Positions 11,213 to 19,837 of a DNA stretch of 64,000 nucleotides are shown piece by piece (the first letter of the stretch is position 1; the number at the start of each line of letters is the position of its first letter). The DNA comes from Candidatus Opimibacter skivensis. GTDB lineage: Bacteria; Bacteroidota; Bacteroidia; Chitinophagales; Saprospiraceae. Position numbers and translations under genes: made by a program. Where the stretch lies: assembly GCA_016721905.1 (NCBI GenBank), contig JADKHH010000007.1, positions 1-64,000 on the forward strand, written 5' to 3'. The notes under the pieces were generated by a model. The model saw only the letters and a program-made list of their open reading frames with translations, was not told where the DNA came from and ran no database searches.

Positions 11213-11288
11213 CCAGTTTTCTAAAATCGAAAATCGAATCTATGAAGGGACAATAGCACGAACGCATAACATCGTTATCTTCAACTAT

Positions 11289-11648
11289 ATGACAAAGTAC
11301 ATTCTAATCCTCATTGCCTTCATCTGTATCCCACAGATCGGCCAATCGCAGAGCAAAGCTGATTCTCTGCAGATAGATAAATTGAGAAATATGGAGTTGA
11401 TTACGGAGATCTATAGTATCCCACATAACCGATAAATCTTGATCACTTTGTCTTCGTTCGGAAGACAGTTAATATTGACCCGGAAGTTCAGTACAACAAA
11501 GGTGAAAAATAACGGATGAGTCTAAATTGCTTTTAAACAGAATTAAGCCAGAGATACGCTCATCATTACAGAAGTCTACGCACTCAACAGTGAATCTCCG
11601 GACACTGGTCTGATAAAATTACCTGAGAAAAAGTTCCTGGTGAAATAA
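11289..11648 (+). pseudogene. Remnant of a small secreted protein gene
   Basis: An ATG at 11289 opens a clear signal peptide (MTKYILILIAFICIPQIGQS), but the frame stops at 11435 after 48 residues. Protein-like fragments continue in other frames: DHFVFVRKTVNIDPEVQYNK, stopping at 11512, and DTLIITEVYALNSESPDTGL to a stop at 11648. Together they suggest a decayed gene of about 120 codons. I do not recognise the family. No gene or clear structure is seen between 11649 and 11924. Confidence 0.45.
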
Positions 11649-11924
11649 AGCCACATCCAACGAGGGCCTTCCATCAGCAGGGATATCTGCATAGAGAATG
11701 CCTCCCTAGCACTCTCGCTCTAAAGCCCAACACAAGCAAGTCACTCAAAGGAAACCGCCTCGCCTCCGGCTCACCAGCTAAACTTAGCTTCGGCGATCTA
11801 GGAAATCGTAAATTTGAAAGAAAGTACATGGGCGCAGTGGGGCAGATATGAAACCTGGTGCAGGTACCAGCATGGTATACATTTTTTCGTGTCTTATGTA
11901 GACGAACTAGTCACAGCCTCTCAT

Positions 11925-12135
11925 GTCTGAACCACGGATTACACCGATTTCACGGTTTGCACGGATTCCATATATGATGATTCTTCTCATTAATACAATA
12001 ATTTATGCCCTTTGTAAAAAGGTGAATTTGTCTATTTTCCAGTTTATGAAATCCATGAACTTCTGTTTAAAGTCTAATTCTATCTACCCATTAAATCCGT
12101 GAAATCCTCTAATCCGTGTAATCAGTGATTCAGAC
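11925..12135. repeat. Inverted-repeat element of about 210 bp (CACGGATTACAC words)
   Basis: The left arm at 11925-11969 begins GTCTGAACCACGGATTACAC and continues with ACGGTTTGCACGGATT words. The right arm at 12093-12135 ends AATCCGTGTAATCAGTGATT followed by CAGAC. The arms are nearly perfect reverse complements over the outer 25 bases and share further CCGTGAAATC words inside. There is no open reading frame between them. It resembles a non-autonomous miniature element or a large hairpin repeat. No target duplication was recognised. Confidence 0.6.
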
Positions 12136-12221
12136 TATTTTCTGCTACATGGATTCATGGGTCGTTAAGCAACATCATCGAATCTTATTCGTTTTCCTTA
12201 AAACGCTAAAAAATTACTTCT

Positions 12222-12587
12222 ATGGAACTAAGTCAACGCACCGCCATTGGAACCACTATTGTTACCGTGGTTTCCTTCATCATCCTTAACCTGGTGATCA
12301 TGTCCATTTTTGGATTCCTAACGATCGATTCTTGGGCAAACATCAACAGTCGCGTAGGGGCATTCATCCTTAGTTTCTTTCTGCCTTTCTTCATTGTGTA
12401 CAAGACCAGAGAAATGCCAGGCTTAGAGCGATTACTGAAGTTTGGTTCCGGATTAATGATCTACATGATGATCATTTCCATTGTTGCTGGTTTTCCTCAT
12501 GCCTTCACCTCGGGTTTGGTTCCCAGCCTCACCATAGCTCTCGGCATGTTGTATTATGGAGGAAAGTTATTAGCTACGGAAGAATAA
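12222..12587 (+). CDS. Small integral membrane protein, function unknown
   Basis: The 121-residue protein consists almost wholly of hydrophobic segments: TTIVTVVSFIILNLVIMSIF (about residues 10-29), VGAFILSFFLPFFIVY (about 45-60), a segment around GLMIYMMIISIVAGF (about 77-91) and a C-terminal one around LTIALGMLYYGG. Three or four membrane helices with short loops are therefore likely, placing it in the inner membrane. I do not recognise a family. The start at 12222 is the only ATG before the first helix. It stands alone on its strand, facing the antiporter gene, with a strong hairpin between them. Confidence 0.65.
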   Translation: MELSQRTAIGTTIVTVVSFIILNLVIMSIFGFLTIDSWANINSRVGAFILSFFLPFFIVYKTREMPGLERLLKFGSGLMIYMMIISIVAGFPHAFTSGLVPSLTIALGMLYYGGKLLATEE

Positions 12588-12848
12588 TCAGGGCAATACA
12601 GCTGCAAGAATCGAAATAACAGGCATTGAGGATGTCCATCAAAGTAGATTACCTTTTGAAAAGCGTAATGGTGCCTGGATGCTTGTTGGAATAGTCGATA
12701 GCTCAACATAACCTCTCGAATATATGCAACACATCACCACATTTGACCGTCTTGAGGTACAGCTGATCGCATGACCTATGAATTCCTAAAACAAGGGAAA
12801 GCAGATTTGTCGGGGATCACTTTGATGGCAACTTAAATATGAATTGTC
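12588..12848 (+). other. Short convergent gap with possible gene remnants
   Basis: A protein-like stretch, RIEITGIEDVHQSRLPFEKR then NGAWMLVGIVDSST, ends with a stop at 12711, and a second, RMTYEFLKQGKADLSGITLM, follows in another frame. They lack a start and look like debris of one or two genes. No product can be assigned. Confidence 0.3.
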
Positions 12849-12877
12849 GTCCTGGGGTTTATACCTGACCCCAGGAC
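12849..12877. terminator. Hairpin between convergent genes, abutting the antiporter stop
   Basis: GTCCTGGGGT (12849-12858) and ACCCCAGGAC (12868-12877) form a perfect 10-bp stem with a 9-base loop directly next to the last codon of the minus-strand antiporter. It would serve transcripts arriving from either side. There is no long T-run, so intrinsic termination is likely but unproven. Confidence 0.6.
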
Positions 12878-14154
12878 CTATTTATGCTGGTCTGCCACTT
12901 CTATTTTCCTATTGACGATCTTCAATAAACTCCCTGATAGTTTTCCGACTGTCAACCCCTGTACCACAATGGAAAAGACGACGACTAAATACGTCATCTC
13001 CAGAAGCAATTCAGCATACGCCCCATGCGTGACCGAGATGACCAGGCAATGGACACACCACCACGCAAACCACCCCAGACCAATAAAGTAATTGAACCTC
13101 TGCTGAGCCTGGGCTTGAAGGGCACAATGAGCGACGGAATCCAAATGGAAATAAACCTGGCAAATAACACGATAAAAATCGCGGCCACTGATATCCACCA
13201 ATAGGTTGAGAAGTCCTGGATCAGCAACAATTCAAATCCGATAAACAAAAACAAAATCGCATTGAGAATCTCATCAATGAGTTCCCAGAACTTGGTGAGG
13301 TAATCCTTGGTCACAGCCGAAGTCACGACCCGCCTGCCATAATTGCCCAGGAAAAGCCCCGCTGCTACCATCGTCAATGGACCGGAGATATGGAAGGCCT
13401 GCGCGATGAGATAACCACCCATCACCACCGACAAGGTGATCAATACTGAAACAATATAATCATCAATGGTCTTCAACGCCCTGGCTGCTATGATGCCCAG
13501 CACAATGCCCAGAAATAATCCACCAATGGCTTCCTTGGCCAACAACCAGGTGATAGAAACAAGTGAAATCTCAGTATCTGATGTACGGGTCAACTGCAGG
13601 ATCACAGCAAACAATACTACTGCAACTCCATCATTAAACAACGATTCCCCGGTAATCTTGGTCTCGAGGGACTTGGTGACCTTCGCCTTACGCAGGATAC
13701 CCAATATGGCAATCGGATCCGTCGGAGAAATCAATGCACCGAAAAGCAAGCAGTATAAAAACGGTAATGGTATGCCAAACAACGGCGCCACATAATAGAA
13801 GATAACCCCTATCGTAAATGTCGAAATGACCACACTGATGGTTGAAAAGGTCAGCACAGGCAACCGCTGTTGTTTCAGATCAGCAAAGTTGACATGGATC
13901 GCGCCTGCAAACAAGAGGAAGTTGAGCATCGCCCCCATCAATACTTCTGTAAAATCCAATCCGGATATTAATGCAAACAACCTGTCTGTTGTCTCCGGAA
14001 ACAGGCGCTGGCCTGCAAACCTGATGACGATAGACACCACAATGGCCATCAACATGATGCCAATGGCAGAAGGTAGCTTCAGAAACCGGTGATTGATATA
14101 CGCGAAGAGCGATGCGAGGACAATAAGAACAGAAAAGGAATAGTACAACTCCAT
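12878..14154 (-). pseudogene. Cation:proton antiporter (CPA1/NhaP type) with one frameshift
   Basis: The gene reads leftwards; the ATG at 14154 is preferred over the TTG at 14163 because a promoter-like box lies at 14161-14168. The protein has about a dozen membrane helices and the hallmarks of Na+/H+ (or K+/H+) exchangers that set cytoplasmic pH: ALISPTDPIAILGILRKA and ITGESLFNDGVAVVLF, with the essential acidic residues. In the last quarter the frame runs WGGLRGGVSIAW and then goes wrong near 13055. The correct continuation (LVISVTHGAYAELLLEMTYL then VVVFSIVVQGLTVGKL) is in the next frame to 12878. One missing C in a CCC run would explain it, so the gene is probably intact in the living cell. 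Confidence 0.85.
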
Positions 14155-14160
14155 AGTTGG

Positions 14161-14168
14161 CAAAAGTA
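14161..14168 (-). promoter_or_regulatory. Possible -7 box of the Bacteroidota sigma factor
   Basis: On the minus strand this reads TACTTTTG, matching TAnnTTTG, and ends six bases before the ATG at 14154. The transcript would begin almost at the start codon. No -33 TTTG box was found at the usual distance. Confidence 0.4.
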
Positions 14169-14180
14169 GGGGAATTGCAT

Positions 14181-14373
14181 GTAAGAGAGTAAGAGCGTGA
14201 GAGAGTAAGAGAGTGAGAACGTGAGAGGTGAGAAGAGAGTGAGAGAGTGAGAGAGCGTGAGGAAGAGAGCGTGAGAGAGAGTAAGACGAGTAAGAGCGTG
14301 AGAACGTGAGAGCGTGAGAGCGTGAGAACGTGAGAGAGGGTGAGAACGTGAGACGTGTAAGAGCGTGAGAGTA
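14181..14373 (-). repeat. Short-word array of period about 8 (GTGAGAGC / GTGAGAAC)
   Basis: The plus strand is almost entirely GTGAGAGC, GTGAGAAC and GTAAGAG words for 190 bases. On the minus strand, along which both flanking genes are read, it is pyrimidine-rich and G-poor. It fills the space between the stop of the S74 repeat protein and the start of the antiporter. Confidence 0.85.
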
Positions 14374-14381
14374 TGGTTACC

Positions 14382-17300
14382 TCACTTGATGGAGGCTTTT
14401 AAGATTGCTATACTGGCCTCTAGCTCAGCCATCTGGGTAAGAACGGTTTCAAGGGAGTTTTGGAGTAATGTAATTTGAGCTTGCTGTTCCTGGACGGCTT
14501 TGACAAGGGGTACCGTAAACTCAGCATAACGCAGGCCGTAATTATCATCGGCATCTTCAGGGGCTACGATACCTGAAAAATCATATCCGATCTGCTGTGC
14601 AGCAGCTTCCACATCCTGCGCCAGGAATCCCGTGTATACGATAGCAGAAGCACGTGCTCTGTTTTCCGCGAGGCTCTCTTCAAGGGGCTCACCTGTATGC
14701 CTGCAGTACGCTTCGATATCCCAGGTATAACTGACCGGACGAAGCCTGCTGATAAAATCAATCCCCGGAATATTCTCCTGCACATTACGCTTGAAACGTG
14801 CATCACTGGAAGCCGTAAAATTGACCTGCCCTTCAATCACCGTCACGGACGAATTTCCGATGCGCACTTTGTTTGATTGATTGCACAAAGTATTAGAGCC
14901 AATCGCTGAGGAATTGTCAGTGCCAGAAGAACTCATGTCGGCATTAAAACCCACAGTTGTATTGTTGTCTCCTGTATTTATCGCGTCACCAGCCTGGGCT
15001 CCAAAAAATGTATTGTTAGCTCCGGTAGAAGCGGCACCTCCTGATCCACTTCCAAAAAAACTATTGTTACTGCTCGTCACAACATCTCCTGCACCCTGAC
15101 CTACACATGTGTTAGCGTCACCAATTAGATTAGCACCTCCTGCATCACGACCGATGAAGGTATTCTGCAATCCTTCTGTATTCGCATCGCCTGCGTTGGC
15201 TCCCATAAAGGTGTTGGAAAAACCTGTAGTATTGGCACCACCACATTCCGCTCCAACAAAAGTATTGTTGCTGGCATTGTTGACATCACCGCTCCCTTTA
15301 CCTACAAATGTATTGGAGGCCCCATTGATATTCATCTTGCCTGACTCGGACCCAACGAACGTATTAAAACCGGACTGAGACATCATACCTGCAGTAGCAC
15401 CAATAAAGGTGTTGTGATTTGTAATCGATAATTCCATGCCCGCATCTGCGCCTAGAAATGTGTTGAAATCTCCTCCGGTATTTGCCACACCTGAATTTGC
15501 ACCAATAAACGTATTTAATTCACCGGTATTGACCTGGCCGGAACTCGCACCTACAAATGTATTTTTTGTGGAGGTGGAATTGCCCGCACCACTGTTCGAT
15601 CCAATAAAAGTATTAAGTGTGCCTGCGGTGTTCGCTCCGCCTGCATCTTTCCCGATAAAGGTATTGCCACTGGCCGTATTGCTGTCTCCTGCTCTCGCAC
15701 CAATAAATGTATTGGAGACTCCTGTCACATTGAGCAGGCCTGCATTAGTACCAATAAATGTATTGTCTGCAGCTGATGTATTAGCACCGCCTGCATTGGC
15801 GCCCAGGAACGTATTTGCACTGGCTGTATTGACATCCCCTGCTGCTGTGCCTAGAAACGTATTGCCGGTGCCGGTAACATTTGATCCACCGGCATCTGTT
15901 CCTATGAAGGTGTTATCATGAGCAGTTGTATTAGCATCTCCTGCACCCTTGCCCATAAATGTGTTACCTGTTCCTGTTGAATTTAACAGCCCTGCATTCG
16001 CTCCAACAAATGTATTGTTTGCTGCAGTCGTATTTGCACCACCTGCCAGTGCGCCCACAAAAGTGTTACCTGATGCAGTGGTATTCGAATCACCGGCACC
16101 TTTGCCCAGGAAAGTATTCATGGATCCTGATGTATTGACAAAACCGGTTGTCATGCCTACAAAGGTGTTATCACTCCCAGTACTATTGTTGGCTCCCGAT
16201 CCTTGACCGATGAAAGTGTTGGCTGCTCCTTCAGTATTGTCAAGCCCGGCAGTTGCACCCACAAACGTATTATTAGCGGCGATGGTATTACTCTGTCCTG
16301 CCTGGCTTCCTAAAAAAGTATTTTGGTCGCCGGTGGTATTCACTTGTCCAGTGCTTTTACCCAAATAGGTATTGTTATTTCCGGTGCTTGTATTTCCGCT
16401 CATGAAACCGATGTAGACATTGTTGATACCGCTCACATTTGATGCGCCGGCATCACTGCCCATAAAAACATTAAACTGACCGAAATCATTGTTGAGCCCT
16501 GTACCGGAGCCGATAAAGATATTATCGTTGGCGATCGAATTGGTCTTTCCCGCGTTGTGCCCGATGAAGATATTGTCACTCGCCAGGCTGAGCAACCCTG
16601 CGCTGGCACCTATAATCACATTGCGGTCACCTCCCGTATTGGCCCCACCTGCATCTGTGCCGATAAATACATTTTCGTTACCACTTTGATTAGCATCCCC
16701 GCTACCCTGTCCTATAAAAACATTTGCATCCCCATTGGTATTGGCCATACCAGAAGAATCGCCAATAAATGTATTCTGATTGCCGATGTTATTAGATACA
16801 CCTGATACATTCCCAATAAAAGTATTGAAGGCTCCACCCGTGTTTGCCTGACCTGCATTGAAGCCCAAAAACGTATTCTGGATAGAAGTGTTTTGGAGCC
16901 CTGCATGATACCCAACAAATGTATTTTGTCCGGCAGTTGCCGTAGCCGCTCCGGCAGCCGTGCCAACAAACGTATTATGGCTTGCTGTTGTATTTGCACG
17001 GCCAGCATCTGCTCCAATGAAAACGTTAGTGGCACCTGAAGTATTCATCAGCCCGGCTTCCACGCCGATAAATGTATTTTCATTGGCTGTACCATCATCC
17101 AGCAGACCAGCGCCTTCGCCTATCGCAAGCGTCCCGCCTGGAAAAAAAGTCTGCAAACCCTTTCCCTCAAGACGTATGCGTTCCGTGCCGGCAATAGACA
17201 GACGTATTTTATCTTCGTCAACCATATTCTCCACTTGTACTTTGGTATCATTATCGCTATCTGCCAGCTCTTTGATATTGCCGGCGACCATTGAAATCCA

Positions 17301-17540
17301 TGATGTACCATTCCAGTAGTTGAACGCCACGGTAGTCGTATTGAAGATCATCAGGCCTGTGGCGGGTGCAACAATCAGATTTCTTGATGCAGTTGACATC
17401 CGTGGTATGAGAATCCCTTTAGAAGTGCTTGCAATATCGATGACAGCATTTGTATCCGGCGTGATCGTGCCCAGCCCCACTTGGGCTATCAACGCATCAG
17501 CGAAGAGCAGCCCTAGAAAAATAAAGAAGAAGTGTTTCAT
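14382..17540 (-). CDS. Giant tail-fibre-like protein with 43 NTFxGxxAG repeats and S74 autocleavage domain
   Basis: This 1052-residue protein has a signal peptide (FFFIFLGLLFADALIAQ) and the N-terminal motif NAVIDIASTSKGILIPRMST. From about residue 140 to 870 there are, by my count, 43 copies of a 16-18 residue repeat of the form NTFIGxxAGxxNTxGxx, expected to make a left-handed beta-roll in a trimeric stalk similar to YadA-type heads. The C-terminal domain starts at about residue 909 with SDARFKRNVQENI, containing the Ser and, five residues on, the Lys of peptidase family S74, the intramolecular chaperone that trimerises fibres and cuts itself off. The remainder (TGFLAQDVEAAAQQIGYDFS; VPLVKAVQEQQAQITLLQNS) ends in a coiled coil. 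It is probably a surface adhesin; the export route is not evident, as there is no T9SS sorting domain. Confidence 0.9.
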   Translation of the reverse strand: MKHFFFIFLGLLFADALIAQVGLGTITPDTNAVIDIASTSKGILIPRMSTASRNLIVAPATGLMIFNTTTVAFNYWNGTSWISMVAGNIKELADSDNDTKVQVENMVDEDKIRLSIAGTERIRLEGKGLQTFFPGGTLAIGEGAGLLDDGTANENTFIGVEAGLMNTSGATNVFIGADAGRANTTASHNTFVGTAAGAATATAGQNTFVGYHAGLQNTSIQNTFLGFNAGQANTGGAFNTFIGNVSGVSNNIGNQNTFIGDSSGMANTNGDANVFIGQGSGDANQSGNENVFIGTDAGGANTGGDRNVIIGASAGLLSLASDNIFIGHNAGKTNSIANDNIFIGSGTGLNNDFGQFNVFMGSDAGASNVSGINNVYIGFMSGNTSTGNNNTYLGKSTGQVNTTGDQNTFLGSQAGQSNTIAANNTFVGATAGLDNTEGAANTFIGQGSGANNSTGSDNTFVGMTTGFVNTSGSMNTFLGKGAGDSNTTASGNTFVGALAGGANTTAANNTFVGANAGLLNSTGTGNTFMGKGAGDANTTAHDNTFIGTDAGGSNVTGTGNTFLGTAAGDVNTASANTFLGANAGGANTSAADNTFIGTNAGLLNVTGVSNTFIGARAGDSNTASGNTFIGKDAGGANTAGTLNTFIGSNSGAGNSTSTKNTFVGASSGQVNTGELNTFIGANSGVANTGGDFNTFLGADAGMELSITNHNTFIGATAGMMSQSGFNTFVGSESGKMNINGASNTFVGKGSGDVNNASNNTFVGAECGGANTTGFSNTFMGANAGDANTEGLQNTFIGRDAGGANLIGDANTCVGQGAGDVVTSSNNSFFGSGSGGAASTGANNTFFGAQAGDAINTGDNNTTVGFNADMSSSGTDNSSAIGSNTLCNQSNKVRIGNSSVTVIEGQVNFTASSDARFKRNVQENIPGIDFISRLRPVSYTWDIEAYCRHTGEPLEESLAENRARASAIVYTGFLAQDVEAAAQQIGYDFSGIVAPEDADDNYGLRYAEFTVPLVKAVQEQQAQITLLQNSLETVLTQMAELEASIAILKASIK

Positions 17541-17960
17541 ACGTGTGGCTTATGCCTGATGGAAAAATAATGATGCAAAAGTGGGCGCATTTCAATCAGG
17601 ATGAAATACCGCAACAAGGGGATATTTTAAGTGAAGAGTGAAAAGTGAAGAGTGAAAAGCGATGTGCTGAGCGTAGTCGAAGCATGAAGAGTGAAAAGGT
17701 GAAGAAGGCGACAAGCGATTGTAAAATGGGGTTTACCCCCAAAAAAAAGCGAAGTATGAAAAGTGAAGAGTGAAGAGGAAAAGCGAAGAGTGAGGCTGAG
17801 GCTAAGGAGTCAGAGATGTACAACTTTGGAAATGTATATGTAACTTTGGTAGCGCACCCCACAGCCATTTCAAATGCAGTTTGAAACGCTATGCTTTTTT
17901 CAGACACAGGAAGGGATTTTACGGTTATAATTTTTATACCACCTATAAACCTTTCCTATT
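17541..17960. repeat. Divergent gap with AGTGAAGAGTGAAAAG word array (17631-17810)
   Basis: From 17631 the plus strand is built from GTGAAGAGTGAAAAG words, interrupted by GCTGAGCGTAGTCGAAGC at 17667, which resembles the hairpin loop at 20528. Read along the minus-strand gene that starts at 17540, the array is pyrimidine-rich and G-poor. CACTTTTG on the minus strand at 17577-17584 resembles a -7 box for that gene. No coding sequence was found. Confidence 0.7.
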
Positions 17961-19310
17961 ATGAAAAGCACTTTTTCAACATTCCTTTTTGCTGCCTTCC
18001 TTTTATTCGCCGGGATTCTGACCACCTCTTCAGGATGCAAGACAACACCTGTCACCGTCGAAGAGGAAACCATCACAAACCAATATGCCCGGCTCCCGCT
18101 GGACATTGATACCGAAACACAAAAGGAAGCAAACCGTTTTTCCTGGCTCACGTTTATTGCACTCAACTGGCCGGCGGATACCAATACCTGCGGCCCGGAT
18201 ACGAGTAATGGAAATACAATTCTCTCGGGCAACGGACCGGTTGTCTGGGAAACCTTCCTTTCCAGTGACCAGCTCTTTGTTGCCCCACCGGCGACTCCGG
18301 ATACATGGTGCGCACAGGACAATTCAGGAAAATATTTCAAGACACTGCCTCAGAAGATACAAGATCTCGCACGCAAAACAGGTGTGTACCGATTCCTCCA
18401 TCGCAATTCGAAATCTCCTCACGGACTCGAACAAGCAGTAGGCGGACCACTCGTGGATCAAAACGGACGCTTTGTGCGCTATGAAGTGCGGATGAACCAG
18501 GACGAATACAATTACATCATGACCAATTCCCTGTGGGATACCACCGGACAGCAGAAATTTGTAGCCGATAGCACGATCTCCATGCCTGCCGGTCCAACAG
18601 GTTTTGGACCTATTGGAGCAATGGAATTTAAAGCCGCCTGGAAAGTGATTGGTAAAGGCGATGATGCCTCCAGGTTTTACACCATCAAAGCTATCGTATA
18701 CAATGATGACGCAGAAGATCCCAGCCCGGGCGAAAATCCCGTGACCCTTGGACTCGTGGGATTGCATATTGCCCACAAGACGGCCACACAGCGCAACTGG
18801 GTATGGTCTACCTTTGAACATGTCGACAACCTCACTAAATCATTCTACAATCCTTCTTGTGACACCTGCCCTATCAATCAACCCATTGCAGGCACTAACT
18901 ATATTGAATTAAATCCGGATGGCACACCAATCAATGCACCAACACAAGTCACGAGAGTAAATCCGATAGCAGATACATTTGTGGATTCAGTCAACCTCCA
19001 CTTTCAAAGCCTCCTGAAAGGATCTGTGTGGGCCAATTACCAACTGGTAAGCACCCAATGGTTATTGTTTGAGAACATGAACCCTGAGTTTCTTGCCAAT
19101 TCTGTGCAGGAAACGTATGTGCAAGGACCTAATCCTCCTTCCTATGGTGGATTCAAACTCACCATTGATCAACAGTATTTCGAAGACACCCTCTATCAGC
19201 CTTTCGCTCCTGGTATCAGTGCCAGTTGTATGGGCTGTCATTTTGTGGCCAATGTTCCCGGTTCTACCGCAAAGTCCGACTTTAGTTTTATGTTGGGTGA
19301 AGCGAAGTGA
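17961..19310 (+). CDS. Lipoprotein with a single c-type haem motif
   Basis: The 449-residue product starts with a lipoprotein signal ending TTSSGC, with the lipid-anchored Cys at residue 26. Near the C-terminus (about residues 422-428) lies SCMGCHF, a CxxCH motif that would bind one haem c in the periplasm or at the outer membrane. The long middle region has conserved-looking blocks (FSWLTFIALNWPAD; LVGLHIAHKTATQRNWVWST then FEHVDN) known to me only from uncharacterised c-type cytochrome-like proteins. A role in electron transfer or as an oxidoreductase partner is inference. It is transcribed alone, divergent from the S74 repeat protein. The ATG at 17961 precedes a complete signal peptide, so the start is secure. 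Confidence 0.75.
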   Translation: MKSTFSTFLFAAFLLFAGILTTSSGCKTTPVTVEEETITNQYARLPLDIDTETQKEANRFSWLTFIALNWPADTNTCGPDTSNGNTILSGNGPVVWETFLSSDQLFVAPPATPDTWCAQDNSGKYFKTLPQKIQDLARKTGVYRFLHRNSKSPHGLEQAVGGPLVDQNGRFVRYEVRMNQDEYNYIMTNSLWDTTGQQKFVADSTISMPAGPTGFGPIGAMEFKAAWKVIGKGDDASRFYTIKAIVYNDDAEDPSPGENPVTLGLVGLHIAHKTATQRNWVWSTFEHVDNLTKSFYNPSCDTCPINQPIAGTNYIELNPDGTPINAPTQVTRVNPIADTFVDSVNLHFQSLLKGSVWANYQLVSTQWLLFENMNPEFLANSVQETYVQGPNPPSYGGFKLTIDQQYFEDTLYQPFAPGISASCMGCHFVANVPGSTAKSDFSFMLGEAK

Positions 19311-19315
19311 TAGTA

Positions 19316-19379
19316 GGCTTATAAGCTTATAAGCTTTAGGTTGATGGGTTGATGGGTTTATAAGTTTATGGGTTTATTA
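19316..19379 (+). repeat. Short-word array after a stop codon (GGTTGATGGGTTGATGGG)
   Basis: Words TTATAAGC and GTTGATGG follow the stop at 19310 directly. GGTTGATGGGTTGATGGG (19341-19358) is the reverse complement of the CCCATCAAC words that precede the next start at 19838. The two ends of this intergenic region could therefore pair. Confidence 0.7.
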
Positions 19380-19383
19380 GTAT

Positions 19384-19469
19384 CCCATCGTCGGGGGCGT
19401 ATTGCATCCGCCCGCGACGATGGGATTTCTTTCGTAGGGGCGGATGCAATACGCCCCTACGAAAGAAAT
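19384..19469. repeat. Double-hairpin element, copy 1 (86 bp)
   Basis: Two hairpins lie side by side. Hairpin A (19384-19424) pairs CCCATCGTCG with CGACGATGGG and GGGCG with CGCCC around the loop TATTGCATC. Hairpin B (19425-19469) pairs ATTTCTTTCGTAGGGGCG with CGCCCCTACGAAAGAAAT around the loop GATGCAATA. The two loops are perfect complements. A second copy lies at 20582-20669. Confidence 0.85.
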
Positions 19470-19530
19470 CCAACTCCTTGATTATTTGTTTATCCGTTGA
19501 CAGGTATATATTTTTGTCCACCAATCTGCC

Positions 19531-19836
19531 TACTGATTACTGATTACTGCTTACTGATTACTGATTACTGATTACTGATTACCGAATACGGCCTACCGAT
19601 TACCGATCACTCGCTAATTACTAACACTTACTAATTACCAATTTACATTTATCATTAATCATTTAATCTTTGACATCAACTTATCAACTTATCAACTTAT
19701 CAACTTATCAACTTATCAACTCATCAACTCATCAACTCATCAACTCATCAACCTTATAAGCCAATAAACTATAAGCCCCTTATCAACCCATCAACATATA
19801 AACCCATCAACAAGTCAACACATCAACTCATCAACC
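19531..19836 (+). repeat. Word arrays before a start codon (CTGATTA period 7, then ATCAACTT period 8)
   Basis: The first part (19531-19640) is CTGATTA words with period 7, drifting into CCGATTACCG. The second (19671-19836) is TTATCAAC, then CTCATCAA and CCCATCAAC words with period 8, running to two bases before the ATG at 19838. The strand that would be mRNA is nearly free of G, so the leader should be unfolded. Confidence 0.85.
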
Positions 19837-19837
19837 A

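Noticed and set aside
10305..11270. Integron attC sites (GTTATGC / GCATAAC)
   Set aside because: The core does not fit GTTRRRY and no typical attC stem or integrase was seen, so only the inverted repeat is reported.
14881..17319. Several plus-strand ORFs rich in Ala, Pro and Val
   Set aside because: They are antisense shadows of the 51-bp repeat in the S74 protein gene.
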